Shown here: positions 25,801 to 33,648 of the stretch, piece after piece
Position numbering within the stretch: position 1 is the first letter of the stretch
How the letters are laid out: the number at the start of each line of letters is the position of its first letter
Assembly: GCA_014382585.1 (NCBI GenBank)
Contig: JACNJL010000043.1
Span: 1-64,000, forward strand
Length of the DNA: 64,000 nucleotides
Direction of reading: 5' to 3'
Origin: Limisphaerales bacterium
GTDB lineage: Bacteria > Verrucomicrobiota > Verrucomicrobiia > Limisphaerales > UBA1100
Position numbers and translations under genes: made by a program
Notes under the pieces: generated by a model
Seen by the model: the letters and a program-made list of their open reading frames with translations, nothing else
Database searches by the model: none
What the model was told of the DNA's origin: nothing

Positions 25801-26189
25801 CTTCCTCAGCAATGATTGCTGAAGGATTATTTTGCGAGCAAATGCTGAGCGCCGGGGTTAAGAACGCGAAAATGGAACAGTGCCTCAACCTCATTCAGAA
25901 GCAATTGCCCAGCAACAATCGGGTGGACTATTATTATTGGTACTACGGTAGTCTGGCGATGCGTCAGGCCCAAGGTCAGGATTGGCAAAGCTGGAACGAC
26001 AAGCTGAAACCCATTTTGCTCGGCAAACAAATCAAGCGCGGCAACAACCGCGGCGCCTGGGAGCCGGAAGGCAAAAACGCCACGGCCGCCGGCCGCGTGG
26101 TCACCACCGCGTTGGCGGCGCTTTCGTTGGAAGTATATTACCGCTACTTGCCGTTGTACTCGCCGGAGTTGTCCAAAGCGGATAATTAG
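22860..26189 (+). CDS. Membrane-anchored Ser/Ala/Gln repeat protein with alpha-toroid (prenyltransferase/squalene-cyclase-like) domain
   Basis: 1109 residues. One transmembrane helix (about 30-48, MFGLLVLLISALFTGWYIY) has its N-terminus in the cytoplasm. Residues about 95-650 are low-complexity Ser/Ala/Gln/Gly repeats with recurring words such as SFSPSV, ARAES and QSMAQAATGS. After a linker, residues about 780-1100 form alpha/alpha repeats of the prenyltransferase/squalene-oxidase type, with QW-like motifs (QSKNGYWN, QNPTSGGWRYKP). A cyclase DxDD acid motif is not seen, so it is probably a binding domain. The N-terminal helix plus a long flexible stalk resembles the layout of TonB. It follows exbD by 27 bp. 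Confidence 0.8.
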   Translation: MKIRFKGILELIEWGFESLADRLGIKRRHIMFGLLVLLISALFTGWYIYEKDWFIEGKRKAGRSEQQLTISLNGEDSAVQEMSEEIRDSILETPMASASASQAAAQSSANMNAARSNPNSASSQSASASGAQSSSAASAAGSSSSFSPSVTTPNASVQSGQARAQNSQSMTQASAQSAAPSASTMSAARSNPQSSAAQSAAAQSAAAPGSPAAAGASSALAPSVSQAANSTVQSSQPRAESSQTMSAASAQSMAQMAQSASGMSAARSAPSTAAAQSASANSANSPTSVSASGASSALSPSSPRAATSTVMTQRSAQSSPGQSMAQATAQSMAQSATGSSSSARSAPSASSAANASSAPANSANISGTVAAANSSSSFSPQVSSNSASSSNVRSSQARAESGWDMSSASSSSQSLAQAATGSRGTSRNSPSQTSGSGTGSAQASNSNSSVSGSGTGASFSPSVSGASASTSGVASNGARSEAGRTMSGASGQSMAQAATGSRGTSRNSPSQTSGSGTGSAQASNSNSSVSGSGTGASFSPSTPGVSGIGSALGGVNNSGARAEAGRGMASASGQSMTGVATGARGSARSGPSGTYGTGAAAGSARGMHQVAGISGTGSSRAFAPSLSGSRGSSRVVMESPTPSGIESNPSVTAPAAASGGGLTLGGDPTNTDQVMAQARINSVSQPVHFAGARRHPLRAYASRPNESQPSAAPVRVAMSGNPGSRASFSPTVTRTPQTIPTFQVVKPNPQPALVANEPGAELAELPPLANPYELRLTPKLRADFVKRQGGGPETEAAVALALEWLKRNQSKNGYWNHRSSHTTAATGAAMLAFLGWGTKHNEPGPYQQTLSRAIDWMLSVEKNGDLRYRGNMYDHGIASIALMEAYNLTKDERLRAPAERILEFTLKAQNPTSGGWRYKPHREDPSEKGDLSISGWQMMILKSARLGGMKVPEEAFTKARKFLDGVGVEGKGFQYRPGWTPSSAMIAEGLFCEQMLSAGVKNAKMEQCLNLIQKQLPSNNRVDYYYWYYGSLAMRQAQGQDWQSWNDKLKPILLGKQIKRGNNRGAWEPEGKNATAAGRVVTTALAALSLEVYYRYLPLYSPELSKADN
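24103..24478 (+). repeat. Perfect 139-bp direct duplication inside the repeat-stalk gene
   Basis: 24103-24241 and 24340-24478 are identical base for base; the offset is 237 bp or 79 codons, so the frame is kept. The copy encodes the part ending SGTGASFSPS. The other repeat units of the stalk are diverged, so this is the most recent unit gain, or recombination between units. Confidence 0.9.
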
Positions 26190-26206
26190 TAACGTCCACT
26201 CAATTT

Positions 26207-27289
26207 ATGAAATCCGGTTTCTTATTTTTAATTGGGGCCTTGGCGTGCGCTGATGCCATCACTGCGGCTGAACATTTCGAGCTGCTCTTCAACGGCAAAA
26301 ATTTTGACGGCTGGCACAATGTCAATTGCGGCCCCAAAACGTGGACGATCAAGGAGGGGATGATTCATTGCACCGGTAAACCCATCGGCGAACTACGCAC
26401 CACGCGCATGTACGAGAATTTCATTCTCGAGCTCGAATGGCGCCACCTCAAACCGCGCGGCAACGCCGGCATTTTTGTGTGGGCCGATGCCTATCCCGCC
26501 AAGGGCCAACCCTTCCATCGCGGCGTGGAAGTGCAGGTGCTTGAAAACAAATATGGCAACACCCGTGGCTACACCACCCACGGCGACATCTTCCCAATCC
26601 ACGGCGCACGCATGACGCCTGTCAACGGACGTGGTGGCCAACGCGCCTTCCCCACCGAAAACCGCAGCAAACCTTCGCCGCAATGGAACCACTACCGCAT
26701 CGTGTGCAACAACGGCGACATTTCGCTCGCGGTGAACGGCAAGGTCGTCACGCGTGGCAAGGCGGCGAGTCCGCGCAAGGGTTACATCTGCCTGGAGTCT
26801 GAAGGGTCGCCCGTGCAGTTCCGCAATATGAAAATCAAGGTGTTGCCTAGCACGAACCCAAAGCCGGAGGAGATCGCCGAGGCGGAGGCGGGGTTTCATT
26901 CACTGTACACCGGCATCGATCTCGCCGGCTGGATAGGCAAAGGCTGGACCGCCAACGACTGGCGCCTCACCACCCAGGGCGGCAGTGCGCTGCGCACGGA
27001 AAAGAAATTTGCGAGTTACGAGATGTTTGCCGACTTCCGTGGCAACGGAAAAGAAGCGCCGTTTGAATTGCCCAACGTCGGCGCATTGGGCGAGATGAAA
27101 AACCTCTCGAAGGGTTGGAATCGCGTGCGAGTCACCCGCCGCCCGGGTTCGAACACCATCGAGCTGAACGGCAAGGTGGTCGTTCACGAGAAAATTTGCG
27201 AGAGCGGGCCGTTAAAGCCTGCCCCGTTTATTCTCAACCCCAAGGAGCCAACGCAGTTCGCCAATATCTTCGTGAAGGAGTTGAAATAA
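26207..27289 (+). CDS. Exported DUF1080 protein with two domains
   Basis: 360 residues with a signal peptide (FLFLIGALACADAITAAE). The first DUF1080 (3-keto-disaccharide hydrolase / concanavalin-like) domain runs from FELLFNGKNFDGWH to about residue 210, with ELEWRHLKPRGNAGIFVW and GVEVQVLENKYGN. A shorter second domain starts at FHSLYTGIDLAGWIGKG. Members of this family act on glycosides with 3-keto sugars or bind glycans. It follows the toroid gene by 17 bp and is followed by an inverted repeat, so it may be the last gene of the ExbBD operon; a functional link is uncertain. Confidence 0.85.
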   Translation: MKSGFLFLIGALACADAITAAEHFELLFNGKNFDGWHNVNCGPKTWTIKEGMIHCTGKPIGELRTTRMYENFILELEWRHLKPRGNAGIFVWADAYPAKGQPFHRGVEVQVLENKYGNTRGYTTHGDIFPIHGARMTPVNGRGGQRAFPTENRSKPSPQWNHYRIVCNNGDISLAVNGKVVTRGKAASPRKGYICLESEGSPVQFRNMKIKVLPSTNPKPEEIAEAEAGFHSLYTGIDLAGWIGKGWTANDWRLTTQGGSALRTEKKFASYEMFADFRGNGKEAPFELPNVGALGEMKNLSKGWNRVRVTRRPGSNTIELNGKVVVHEKICESGPLKPAPFILNPKEPTQFANIFVKELK

Positions 27290-27297
27290 CTTTTTTA

Positions 27298-27340
27298 ACC
27301 ACAGAGGGAAAAATCTCTGTGGTCTCTGTGCCTCTGTGGT
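27298..27340. repeat. ACCACAGAG-type inverted repeat, copy 2
   Basis: ACCACAGAGGGAAAAATCTC begins the element and CTCTGTGCCTCTGTGGT ends it. It lies between the convergent DUF1080 and Gfo/Idh genes and could terminate both transcripts; a T run precedes it at 27291-27296. Confidence 0.7.
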
Positions 27341-27348
27341 GAATTGGT

Positions 27349-28647
27349 TTAAACCCCTTTCGGCGTCCCCCAGTGCTCGCGATACTCCCGCCGCACGAGC
27401 TTGTCCGCCTTGGCATTCTCCACCATCTGTTCCTTCTTCGGATCGAAATGCAGCATTTCTTCCGTCCTAATGGCGATGTTGCCCAGGTGGCAGAGGCTTG
27501 AGGAAAGGTGCCCAATCTCAATGTCCGCGCGCGGCTTTTTCCCTTCGCGAATGCACGCGAGAAAATTGAGATGATGCCCGCCCAAGTTCGGCCCGCCGCC
27601 GCCTTCCTTCACCAAGCGGTTGCGCTCGGCGTACATCTTCCAGCCTTCCTTCTTGCCCAGCACCATCATTCCCTTCGTGCCGTAAAACACATTCCCGTTC
27701 TCCATGCCCTGCTGCTTGTACGGCGACCAAATGCGCATCTCAAAAATCAACTGCTTGGTCCGCCCGTCCTTGTCCGGCTCGTACTCGAACAGGCAGTTTT
27801 GGGTGTCCGGCCATTGCATGTCGTCATTGAAAACATACTTGCCGCCCATCGCGCAAATCCGTGACGGGTGCGTGTCCACGCCCAGCCCCCAGCGGGCGAG
27901 GTCGATGTCGTGCACGCCATCATTGCCCATGTCGCCCGTACCAAAGTCATGCCACCAACGCCAAATGCCGTGCAGCATGTTCGGCCGAAACGCCACCTTC
28001 GGCGCCGGCCCGAGCCACGTGTCGAAGTCCAGCTGCGCGGGCGGCGTGCCGGGCTTGCTTTTGCCAATGCTGCCGCGCCGTTGGCTGTTCCACGCCTTGG
28101 CCACGAGCACCTCGCCAATCGCGCCGTCATTCAACAACTCCATCGCCTCGCGAATGCCCTCGGAGCTGCGCGTCTGGGTGCCCACCTGCACGACGCGATT
28201 GTTGCGTCGCGCGGCTTCCACCATCAGCCGACCTTCGCGCAGATTGTGGCTGGCGGGTTTTTCGACGTACACGTGCTTGCCCGCGTCGCAGGCGAGGATG
28301 GTTGCCGGCGCGTGCCAATGATCCGGCGTGGCAATCCAAACCGCGTCCACCGCTTTGTCCTCGAAGATTCGCCGCATGTCGCCCACTGCCTTGGGCGCCT
28401 TGCCCTTGGCTTTTTCAACGGTTGCCTTTGCGCGCGCAGTCCGCCGCTCGTCCACATCGCACACGTAGGCGATGTTCACCGCGCGGTTGTGGCTTAAGGT
28501 GCCCAAGTGCGCGTTGCCCATCCCGCCCGGGCCGATGATGCCGACGGTGATTTTTTCGTTGGCCCCGACTGCGCGGGCCGCCAGCGGCAGCGACAGGGCG
28601 GCGGCGGAGGAGGATTGGATGAATTTGCGTCGGGTGGGAGATTTCAT
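27349..28647 (-). CDS. Tat-exported Gfo/Idh/MocA-family oxidoreductase
   Basis: 432 residues from the ATG at 28647. The N-terminus carries a twin-arginine signal (PTRRKFIQSSSAAALSLPLA). The Rossmann motif GIIGPGGMGNAHLGT follows, then the dehydrogenase motif VEKPASHN near residue 135 and the C-terminal substrate domain with WRWWHDFGTGDMGNDGVHD, which contains the conserved catalytic HD pair. Such proteins oxidise or isomerise sugars with bound NAD(P). This Tat-exported subgroup is large in Verrucomicrobiota and Planctomycetota and is often found with ThuA and DUF1080 proteins, as here. Confidence 0.9.
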   Translation of the reverse strand: MKSPTRRKFIQSSSAAALSLPLAARAVGANEKITVGIIGPGGMGNAHLGTLSHNRAVNIAYVCDVDERRTARAKATVEKAKGKAPKAVGDMRRIFEDKAVDAVWIATPDHWHAPATILACDAGKHVYVEKPASHNLREGRLMVEAARRNNRVVQVGTQTRSSEGIREAMELLNDGAIGEVLVAKAWNSQRRGSIGKSKPGTPPAQLDFDTWLGPAPKVAFRPNMLHGIWRWWHDFGTGDMGNDGVHDIDLARWGLGVDTHPSRICAMGGKYVFNDDMQWPDTQNCLFEYEPDKDGRTKQLIFEMRIWSPYKQQGMENGNVFYGTKGMMVLGKKEGWKMYAERNRLVKEGGGGPNLGGHHLNFLACIREGKKPRADIEIGHLSSSLCHLGNIAIRTEEMLHFDPKKEQMVENAKADKLVRREYREHWGTPKGV

Positions 28648-28659
28648 TTTTGTAAATTT

Positions 28660-28740
28660 CCAATGACCAAAACCCAATATCCAAGGAACCCTCAATTCCC
28701 AAACCCCAAGGTCATTGGGATTTGGTCATTCCTTGGGTTT
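28660..28740. repeat. AATGACCAAA-type inverted repeat, copy 1
   Basis: CCAATGACCAAAACCCAA on the left and TTGGGATTTGGTCATTCC on the right are imperfect reverse complements, and CCAAGGAA/TTCCTTGG forms an inner pair. The element fills the gap between the Gfo/Idh and ThuA genes. The same words recur at 51388-51480. Confidence 0.6.
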
Positions 28741-28742
28741 TT

Positions 28743-29684
28743 TCATTTCTTTTTCAGCACACTCACCTTGTCTGCTGTCGGGAAACTATTGGGGATCTTC
28801 GTCGTCACTTTTCCCGTGGCGAGCCATTCGCAGGCGCGGTTGAGCGTGGTGATGAAGCCGACGCATTGGAGCGACACGCCGTTCTCGTGTCCCATCGGGG
28901 TGTGGAAAATTTTGCCTTTGCCGTAATCCAGCACCATCATCATCGGTTCGTGGCGTTTGCTTTTGGTGCTCCATGCGGTGGCCAGCACCTGCATGTTATC
29001 AGCCGGGCCCCGCAGGGAATCGTAGAGTTCATCCTGTGCGTGCTTCCATTCGGCGGGCATTCCATTTGTGACCGGATGCTTGGCGTCGCGGATTTTAATG
29101 GTGAATTCGTGCTGTGCACCGTGGCTGCCGCCGCGGCCTTTCTGAGTGTCGCGCACAAGTTTTTCTGTTTCGTCGTAGTAGACGTATGGGCCGTGTTTTT
29201 CAGTGCGTCCGCCCCAACCACCGAGGCCGATCATCTTGTTATACTCAAGCCAATTGGGGAATGAATTGTTTGCCGCGTGCACGCAAATGAAACGACCGCC
29301 TTCACGCATGTATTTCTCAAACGCCGCCATTACGGGCTTCGGCCATTCTTGCCCGTTGTAATTGCTGATCACGACGTCATATTTTTCAAACGCCGGATTC
29401 CATTGATTCCAGGCTTTGGCGTTCAGTTCATTAGCCGCTTTTTGTGCCTTGGCGCGTTGTTCTTTAGTCAGATTGCGCGGAGGGTTTACGCGTTGGGGTG
29501 AGGTGGAAACGGCAACGGTGTACATGCCGGTTTTTTCAAGCTGCCCCTTCATGAACGGCGTCATTGCTTTCCAGTTATGATTATTCTGGCCATCGACGAT
29601 GAGGATGGAAATGGCTTTGGCGTGCAGGCCAAACGAGCAAACCGCCACGGCGGCCACAAAGAGGAATCGGGAAATGAGTTTCAT
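28743..29684 (-). CDS. Exported ThuA-like protein
   Basis: 313 residues with a signal peptide (FLFVAAVAVCSFGLHAKA). The ThuA/glutamine-amidotransferase-like fold is visible in ISILIVDGQNNHNWKAMTP, YDVVISNYNGQEWPKP, GGRFICVHAANNSFP and KIFHTPMGHENG. ThuA proteins are linked to degradation of trehalose and other disaccharides in the 3-keto pathway, together with Gfo/Idh and DUF1080 proteins, which lie next to this gene. A possible promoter, TTTGCA-16-TACACT (29722-29695), ends 10 nt before the ATG, which would leave a leader of 3-4 nt. Confidence 0.87.
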   Translation of the reverse strand: MKLISRFLFVAAVAVCSFGLHAKAISILIVDGQNNHNWKAMTPFMKGQLEKTGMYTVAVSTSPQRVNPPRNLTKEQRAKAQKAANELNAKAWNQWNPAFEKYDVVISNYNGQEWPKPVMAAFEKYMREGGRFICVHAANNSFPNWLEYNKMIGLGGWGGRTEKHGPYVYYDETEKLVRDTQKGRGGSHGAQHEFTIKIRDAKHPVTNGMPAEWKHAQDELYDSLRGPADNMQVLATAWSTKSKRHEPMMMVLDYGKGKIFHTPMGHENGVSLQCVGFITTLNRACEWLATGKVTTKIPNSFPTADKVSVLKKK

Positions 29685-29725
29685 GCGTGCGCCAAGTGTA
29701 GGCGTCTGCGGGCCCGTGCAAAGAA

Positions 29726-32035
29726 TTAATTGCCTCTATTTTTTTCCGGTTGCGCCAGCAGACGTTTCGCTTCATCAAGTAGGAATCTCGGAGCCATGAA
29801 GGGTTCGTAGCTGATTTCCTGCCAGCGCACTTTGCCGTGGGCGTCGATGAGGAAGGTGCCGTGCAGGGGCGTTTCTTCAAAATCATCGTAGGCGCGGTAT
29901 TTTTTGAAAGTCTTCAAGGTGGGGTCGCTGAGCAGGGGGAAATTGAAATGTCGATCCTTGGCGTCGTAGCCGATAAAGGTGTCGCGTAATCCAGTCGGAG
30001 TATCGGTGCTGATGGCGAGCAGCGTGATGCCTTGTTTTTCAAACTCCGCCGCCACGGGGTCAAAGGCATTGAGTTGATCCATACAATGCACGCAGCCTTT
30101 GCCGAGATAAAAAATCAGCACCACCGGTTTGCCTTGCAGCGCGCCGAGGGAAAATTTTTGTTGATTGCGATCTTTGAGTGACCACTGCGGCGCAGGGAAA
30201 GGTTGCCAGCGAAAGGGGCCGAGGTCGTCAAGGTTTGGCCGCAAGCCGACATCTTGGGCGGTGGGCTGTGCCTTGCGCCAATCGGCGGGGTGGCCGAGGG
30301 ATTTGGCCAAGGGCGCGAGGCGGGCGAAGCATTCCACATCCAAATCGAGTTCCGGCGCAACGCGACGCAGGTGTTCGAAGGCGGCCTTGGCCTCGGCGGG
30401 TTTATTGGTCATGTGAAGCAGGTAGGTTTGCACGGCCAGCGGGCGGGCTTGTTCTGCGCCGGATTTGACCGCCGCGGCGGCTGATTTCAAAGCAGCCTCG
30501 GTGTCGCCTGTGTGAAATTGCAGAAGCGCTTTGCGGTCGCCACGGATGTCCGATGCTTTTTCCAGAAAACTTTTGGCGGCGGCTTGCTCGCCCTTTGCCA
30601 GCGCGCGGTACATTTTGGCTTCGGCAATGCCTCGGGTGAGCGTGTTGATGGCGGTGTTGTACGGGCGTTCGGCGTCGCTTTTGGCTTTGCGAATTTCACT
30701 GTCTTTTTTCTTGGCAGCTTTGGCTTTGGATTCTGCGGCAGTGCCAGCTTTGGTTTTTCCGGTCTGTTGCGTGGTGAGTAATTTTTCCATTTGGACTAAA
30801 AGCGCTTCACTTTCGGCAGGGTTGCCCGTGTTGATATGGGCGGAGGCAAGGAGTCGCCAGTACTTGGCTTGGTCGGCGGCGGTTTTACCGGGTTGCAGGT
30901 AATGGGTGTCTTTGAGCGCGATGATTTCGTTCCAAAGTTCGTAATTGATGAGAAGCGTGTTGAGGTGGCGTTTGCCGTAGGTGTAGCTGCCTCGGGAGGA
31001 AACGGTCCACGTGCCATTGGTTTTAACGGAAGGGAGGCGCGGCAATTCGATCATGTTTTTGGCCATGGTGATCCCGTGCCGCACGCGGCCGGCGTGGCCA
31101 AGATTGCGGGTGAGCCATTCGTTGTTATGGGCGAAGTTGTGGATGCGGTCGGGCATCACGCGGTCGCGCATCATTTGGGCGTGGTCCACACGGGCGCTGG
31201 CTTCCTGTTGCCACGCGGCGTCGTTATAGCGTTTGAGGCGCGAGAGGATGTGGCCGGGCATGTGCCACATATGAGCGATACCGGGCGCGGCTTGGCCGCA
31301 GAGGCCGATCGAGGGCACGGCACGTTTGGGATCTTTATAGTCCCAAAGATGAATCCGATAATGATGGCAGGGGTGGTTGGGGTTTTTGGCGAGGACTTTT
31401 GCGATTTGTTTTTCAATCGCCTCGGTATTTTTTTTGAAACGGGAATCGTGGTACATTCGCAGCGCGAGAAATGCCTGAGCTTCAAGGTCATCAGGGAATT
31501 TGGCGGCGAGTGCTTGAGCGGATTTTAGTAGACCGGCCTTGCGTTTTTTGGAATCGGATTCGTTTTGATATGCGGCCATCGCGTCGATCCACATTTGTTC
31601 GCGTTCGCTCACGCGGCTCTTGCCAGCCACAGCTTTGGCAATGAGCGGCTTGGAGCGGGTCCGGTTTCCCGCGTTGGCCATCGTGATGCCCCAGTAGGCC
31701 ATCGGATGGCCGGGATCTAGTTTGAGTACTTGGCGGAATGAACGTTCGGCTTCGTGATACCAAAAGCCGTGAATCTGTCCCACGCCTTGGTTGAAAAATT
31801 TCTGCGCTTTGGGTGAATCCGTGGTGATGGGAAATGTAACGTTGCTGGTGGTGCCCATCAAATACGCGGCTTGGCGCGGTCCTTTGTTGAGCTCCGTGCC
31901 GTGGCTGGAATGCCCCGCAGGCGGCCCCGATGGGTCGAAAGTGTATTCGGCCTGTTCAATGACCGGCGACGAAGGGGTGGAACACCCTGCGGCAATGAGT
32001 GCCGCAATCGGGAAAAAGTGTTTAATCGTTTGCAT
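29726..32035 (-). CDS. TPR lipoprotein fused to a thioredoxin/AhpC-like domain
   Basis: 769 residues. The N-terminus has a lipoprotein signal with the lipobox cysteine in LIAAGCS (Cys18). Residues about 80-600 hold TPR-like helices beginning FFNQGVGQIHGFWYHEAERSF, a family found with chain lengths near 500 on its own. Residues about 625-769 form a redoxin domain with the active-site CVHC (648-651) and the family segments FYLGKG, LLAISTDTPT and FLIDAHGKVRW. It is probably anchored in the envelope and exchanges disulfides or reduces peroxides on a TPR-bound partner. It starts 2 nt after the argC stop on the same strand. Confidence 0.85.
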   Translation of the reverse strand: MQTIKHFFPIAALIAAGCSTPSSPVIEQAEYTFDPSGPPAGHSSHGTELNKGPRQAAYLMGTTSNVTFPITTDSPKAQKFFNQGVGQIHGFWYHEAERSFRQVLKLDPGHPMAYWGITMANAGNRTRSKPLIAKAVAGKSRVSEREQMWIDAMAAYQNESDSKKRKAGLLKSAQALAAKFPDDLEAQAFLALRMYHDSRFKKNTEAIEKQIAKVLAKNPNHPCHHYRIHLWDYKDPKRAVPSIGLCGQAAPGIAHMWHMPGHILSRLKRYNDAAWQQEASARVDHAQMMRDRVMPDRIHNFAHNNEWLTRNLGHAGRVRHGITMAKNMIELPRLPSVKTNGTWTVSSRGSYTYGKRHLNTLLINYELWNEIIALKDTHYLQPGKTAADQAKYWRLLASAHINTGNPAESEALLVQMEKLLTTQQTGKTKAGTAAESKAKAAKKKDSEIRKAKSDAERPYNTAINTLTRGIAEAKMYRALAKGEQAAAKSFLEKASDIRGDRKALLQFHTGDTEAALKSAAAAVKSGAEQARPLAVQTYLLHMTNKPAEAKAAFEHLRRVAPELDLDVECFARLAPLAKSLGHPADWRKAQPTAQDVGLRPNLDDLGPFRWQPFPAPQWSLKDRNQQKFSLGALQGKPVVLIFYLGKGCVHCMDQLNAFDPVAAEFEKQGITLLAISTDTPTGLRDTFIGYDAKDRHFNFPLLSDPTLKTFKKYRAYDDFEETPLHGTFLIDAHGKVRWQEISYEPFMAPRFLLDEAKRLLAQPEKNRGN

Positions 32036-32037
32036 CT

Positions 32038-33111
32038 TTATAAGGTTAACCCCGTGGTTTCATCAAATTCGTAGAGCAAATTGAGGCTTTGGACGGCTTG
32101 GCCGCTGGCACCCTTCACTAGATTGTCGAGGGCGCTTGTCATAATGAGGCGTCCGGTGCGGCGATCGAGGCGGAAGGCGAGGTCGAGGTAATTGGTGTGG
32201 GCGACGTTTTTGGTGTCGGGCAACAGGTCGGGCGGGAGGAGCCGCACGAAAGGTTCGTCGCCATAAGCGGTGGCGAGGCAATCAGTGATTTGTTCGGCCA
32301 GCGCGGTTTCTTCCGCTTCGGTTTCAAATTTTGGGGTGGGAGCCAAGTAGAGCGTGGTGAGGATACCGCGATTGATGGGGATGAGATGCGGGGAAAACTG
32401 AAGGGTAACTTTCGCTTCGGCGGCGAGCGAAAGTTCCTGTTCAATTTCTGATAGGTGCCGGTGTTTTGGGATGCCGTAGGGCCGCGCGCTTTCGTTGCAC
32501 TCGGTGTACATAAAATTCGCGCTGACATTTCGGCCGGCTCCGCTGACACCGCTGAGGCTGTCGGCGATAATGCCGGTGGGTTTAATGATCCCCGCGCGCA
32601 GCAAGGGCACGGTGGGCAGCAAAATACTGGTGGGATAACAACCGGGCGAGGCGATGAGTTGGGCGTTGCGAATGGCGGCGCGGTGCAGCTCGGGCAGGCC
32701 GTAAACCGATTGCTCCAAGAGCGCGGGTTCGGGGTGTTTGTTGCCGTAAAATTCCTCGTACACGGCGGCATCACTCAACCGAAAATCAGCGGAGAGATCG
32801 ATGACCTTCGTGCCCGCCGCGAGGAGTGGCTTGGCGAAATCCACTGCCACGCCGTGGGGCAGGGCGAGGAACACCACTTCGGCAGTCTCCGCCAGCGTTT
32901 CCACATTTGGCTCGATGAATTGCAGCGAGTCGGCCACGGCATTGCCGGCGAAGCGTGGAAAGATCGCGGACAAGGGTTGCCCGGCGTATTGGCGTGAGGT
33001 GACGGCGGCGAGTTCTGCGCGCGGATGGCCGAGCAGCAGCCGCACGAGCTCTTCGCCCGAATAGCCGGAGGCGCCCACAATGGCGGTTTTTACTGTTTGA
33101 GCTGCGCTCAT
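32038..33111 (-). CDS. argC: N-acetyl-gamma-glutamyl-phosphate reductase
   Basis: Third step of arginine synthesis, NADPH-dependent. Motifs are AIVGASGYSGEELVRLL at the N-terminus, the catalytic cysteine in IASPGCYPTSILLP near residue 148, and the histidine segment KHRHLSEIEQE near residue 207. The ATG at 33111 (MSAAQTVKT) is preferred over an upstream ATG at 33153 that adds a non-conserved tail. It is 357 residues long. Unlike in many bacteria it is about 20 kb away from argJBDF, behind rplM-rpsI, and no arginine-codon leader is visible before it. A strong terminator lies between rpsI and argC. Confidence 0.96.
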   Translation of the reverse strand: MSAAQTVKTAIVGASGYSGEELVRLLLGHPRAELAAVTSRQYAGQPLSAIFPRFAGNAVADSLQFIEPNVETLAETAEVVFLALPHGVAVDFAKPLLAAGTKVIDLSADFRLSDAAVYEEFYGNKHPEPALLEQSVYGLPELHRAAIRNAQLIASPGCYPTSILLPTVPLLRAGIIKPTGIIADSLSGVSGAGRNVSANFMYTECNESARPYGIPKHRHLSEIEQELSLAAEAKVTLQFSPHLIPINRGILTTLYLAPTPKFETEAEETALAEQITDCLATAYGDEPFVRLLPPDLLPDTKNVAHTNYLDLAFRLDRRTGRLIMTSALDNLVKGASGQAVQSLNLLYEFDETTGLTL

Positions 33112-33191
33112 ATCGATTGTGTTGTGCGTTTTTTTGAGGGCAATTGAAATCAAAAATTGAAAACAAAAACCCCGCCGACGAACCAGCGGAT

Positions 33192-33227
33192 AAAAAAAGA
33201 ACCCCCGCTGTTGAACCAGCGGGGGTT
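33192..33227 (-). terminator. Rho-independent terminator after rpsI
   Basis: On the minus strand an 11-bp perfect stem AACCCCCGCTG/CAGCGGGGGTT (33227-33217 and 33210-33200) with loop GTTCAA is followed by C and seven T. It is a textbook terminator for the rplM-rpsI transcript. Confidence 0.92.
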
Positions 33228-33245
33228 GCGAAAGCGTTTTTGAGT

Positions 33246-33647
33246 TTAGCGTTTGCTGAACTGGAAGTGCTTGCGCGCACCGGGCTGGCCGGGTTTTTTG
33301 CGCTCGCGCACGCGGGAGTCGCGATGCAACAAGCCCTCGGCCTTGAGGGTGGGGCGCAGCTCAGCGTCGTACTCCAGCAGCGCGCGGGAGATGCCCAGCC
33401 GCACGGCATCGGCTTGACCGGCTTGGCCGCCGCCTTGGACGTTTACGCGCACATCAAATTTTTCAACATTCTCCGTGGCCACAAAGGGCTCGCCCACAAT
33501 GAGACGGTGCGATTCGACAGGGAAATAATTGTCAAACGCGCGACGGTTGACGGTGATGGTTCCGTTGCCGGGTTTGATTCGCACGCGGGCGGTCGCTGCT
33601 TTGCGACGGCCGGTGCCGAGGAATTCTCCAGTGATTGCGTCAGGCAT
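33246..33647 (-). CDS. rpsI: 30S ribosomal protein S9
   Basis: 133-residue uS9. Typical segments are GTGRRKAATARVRI near the N-terminus, NVQGGGQAGQADAVRLGI in the middle and the basic tail RERKKPGQPGARKHFQFSKR, whose SKR end reaches the ribosomal P site. It lies 1 bp after rplM, the universal rplM-rpsI pair. Confidence 0.98.
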   Translation of the reverse strand: MPDAITGEFLGTGRRKAATARVRIKPGNGTITVNRRAFDNYFPVESHRLIVGEPFVATENVEKFDVRVNVQGGGQAGQADAVRLGISRALLEYDAELRPTLKAEGLLHRDSRVRERKKPGQPGARKHFQFSKR

Positions 33648-33648
33648 C

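Noticed and set aside
25200-26160. A true squalene-hopene cyclase
   Set aside because: The alpha/alpha repeats are present but no DxDD catalytic motif is seen, and the protein has a membrane anchor and stalk unlike cyclases.
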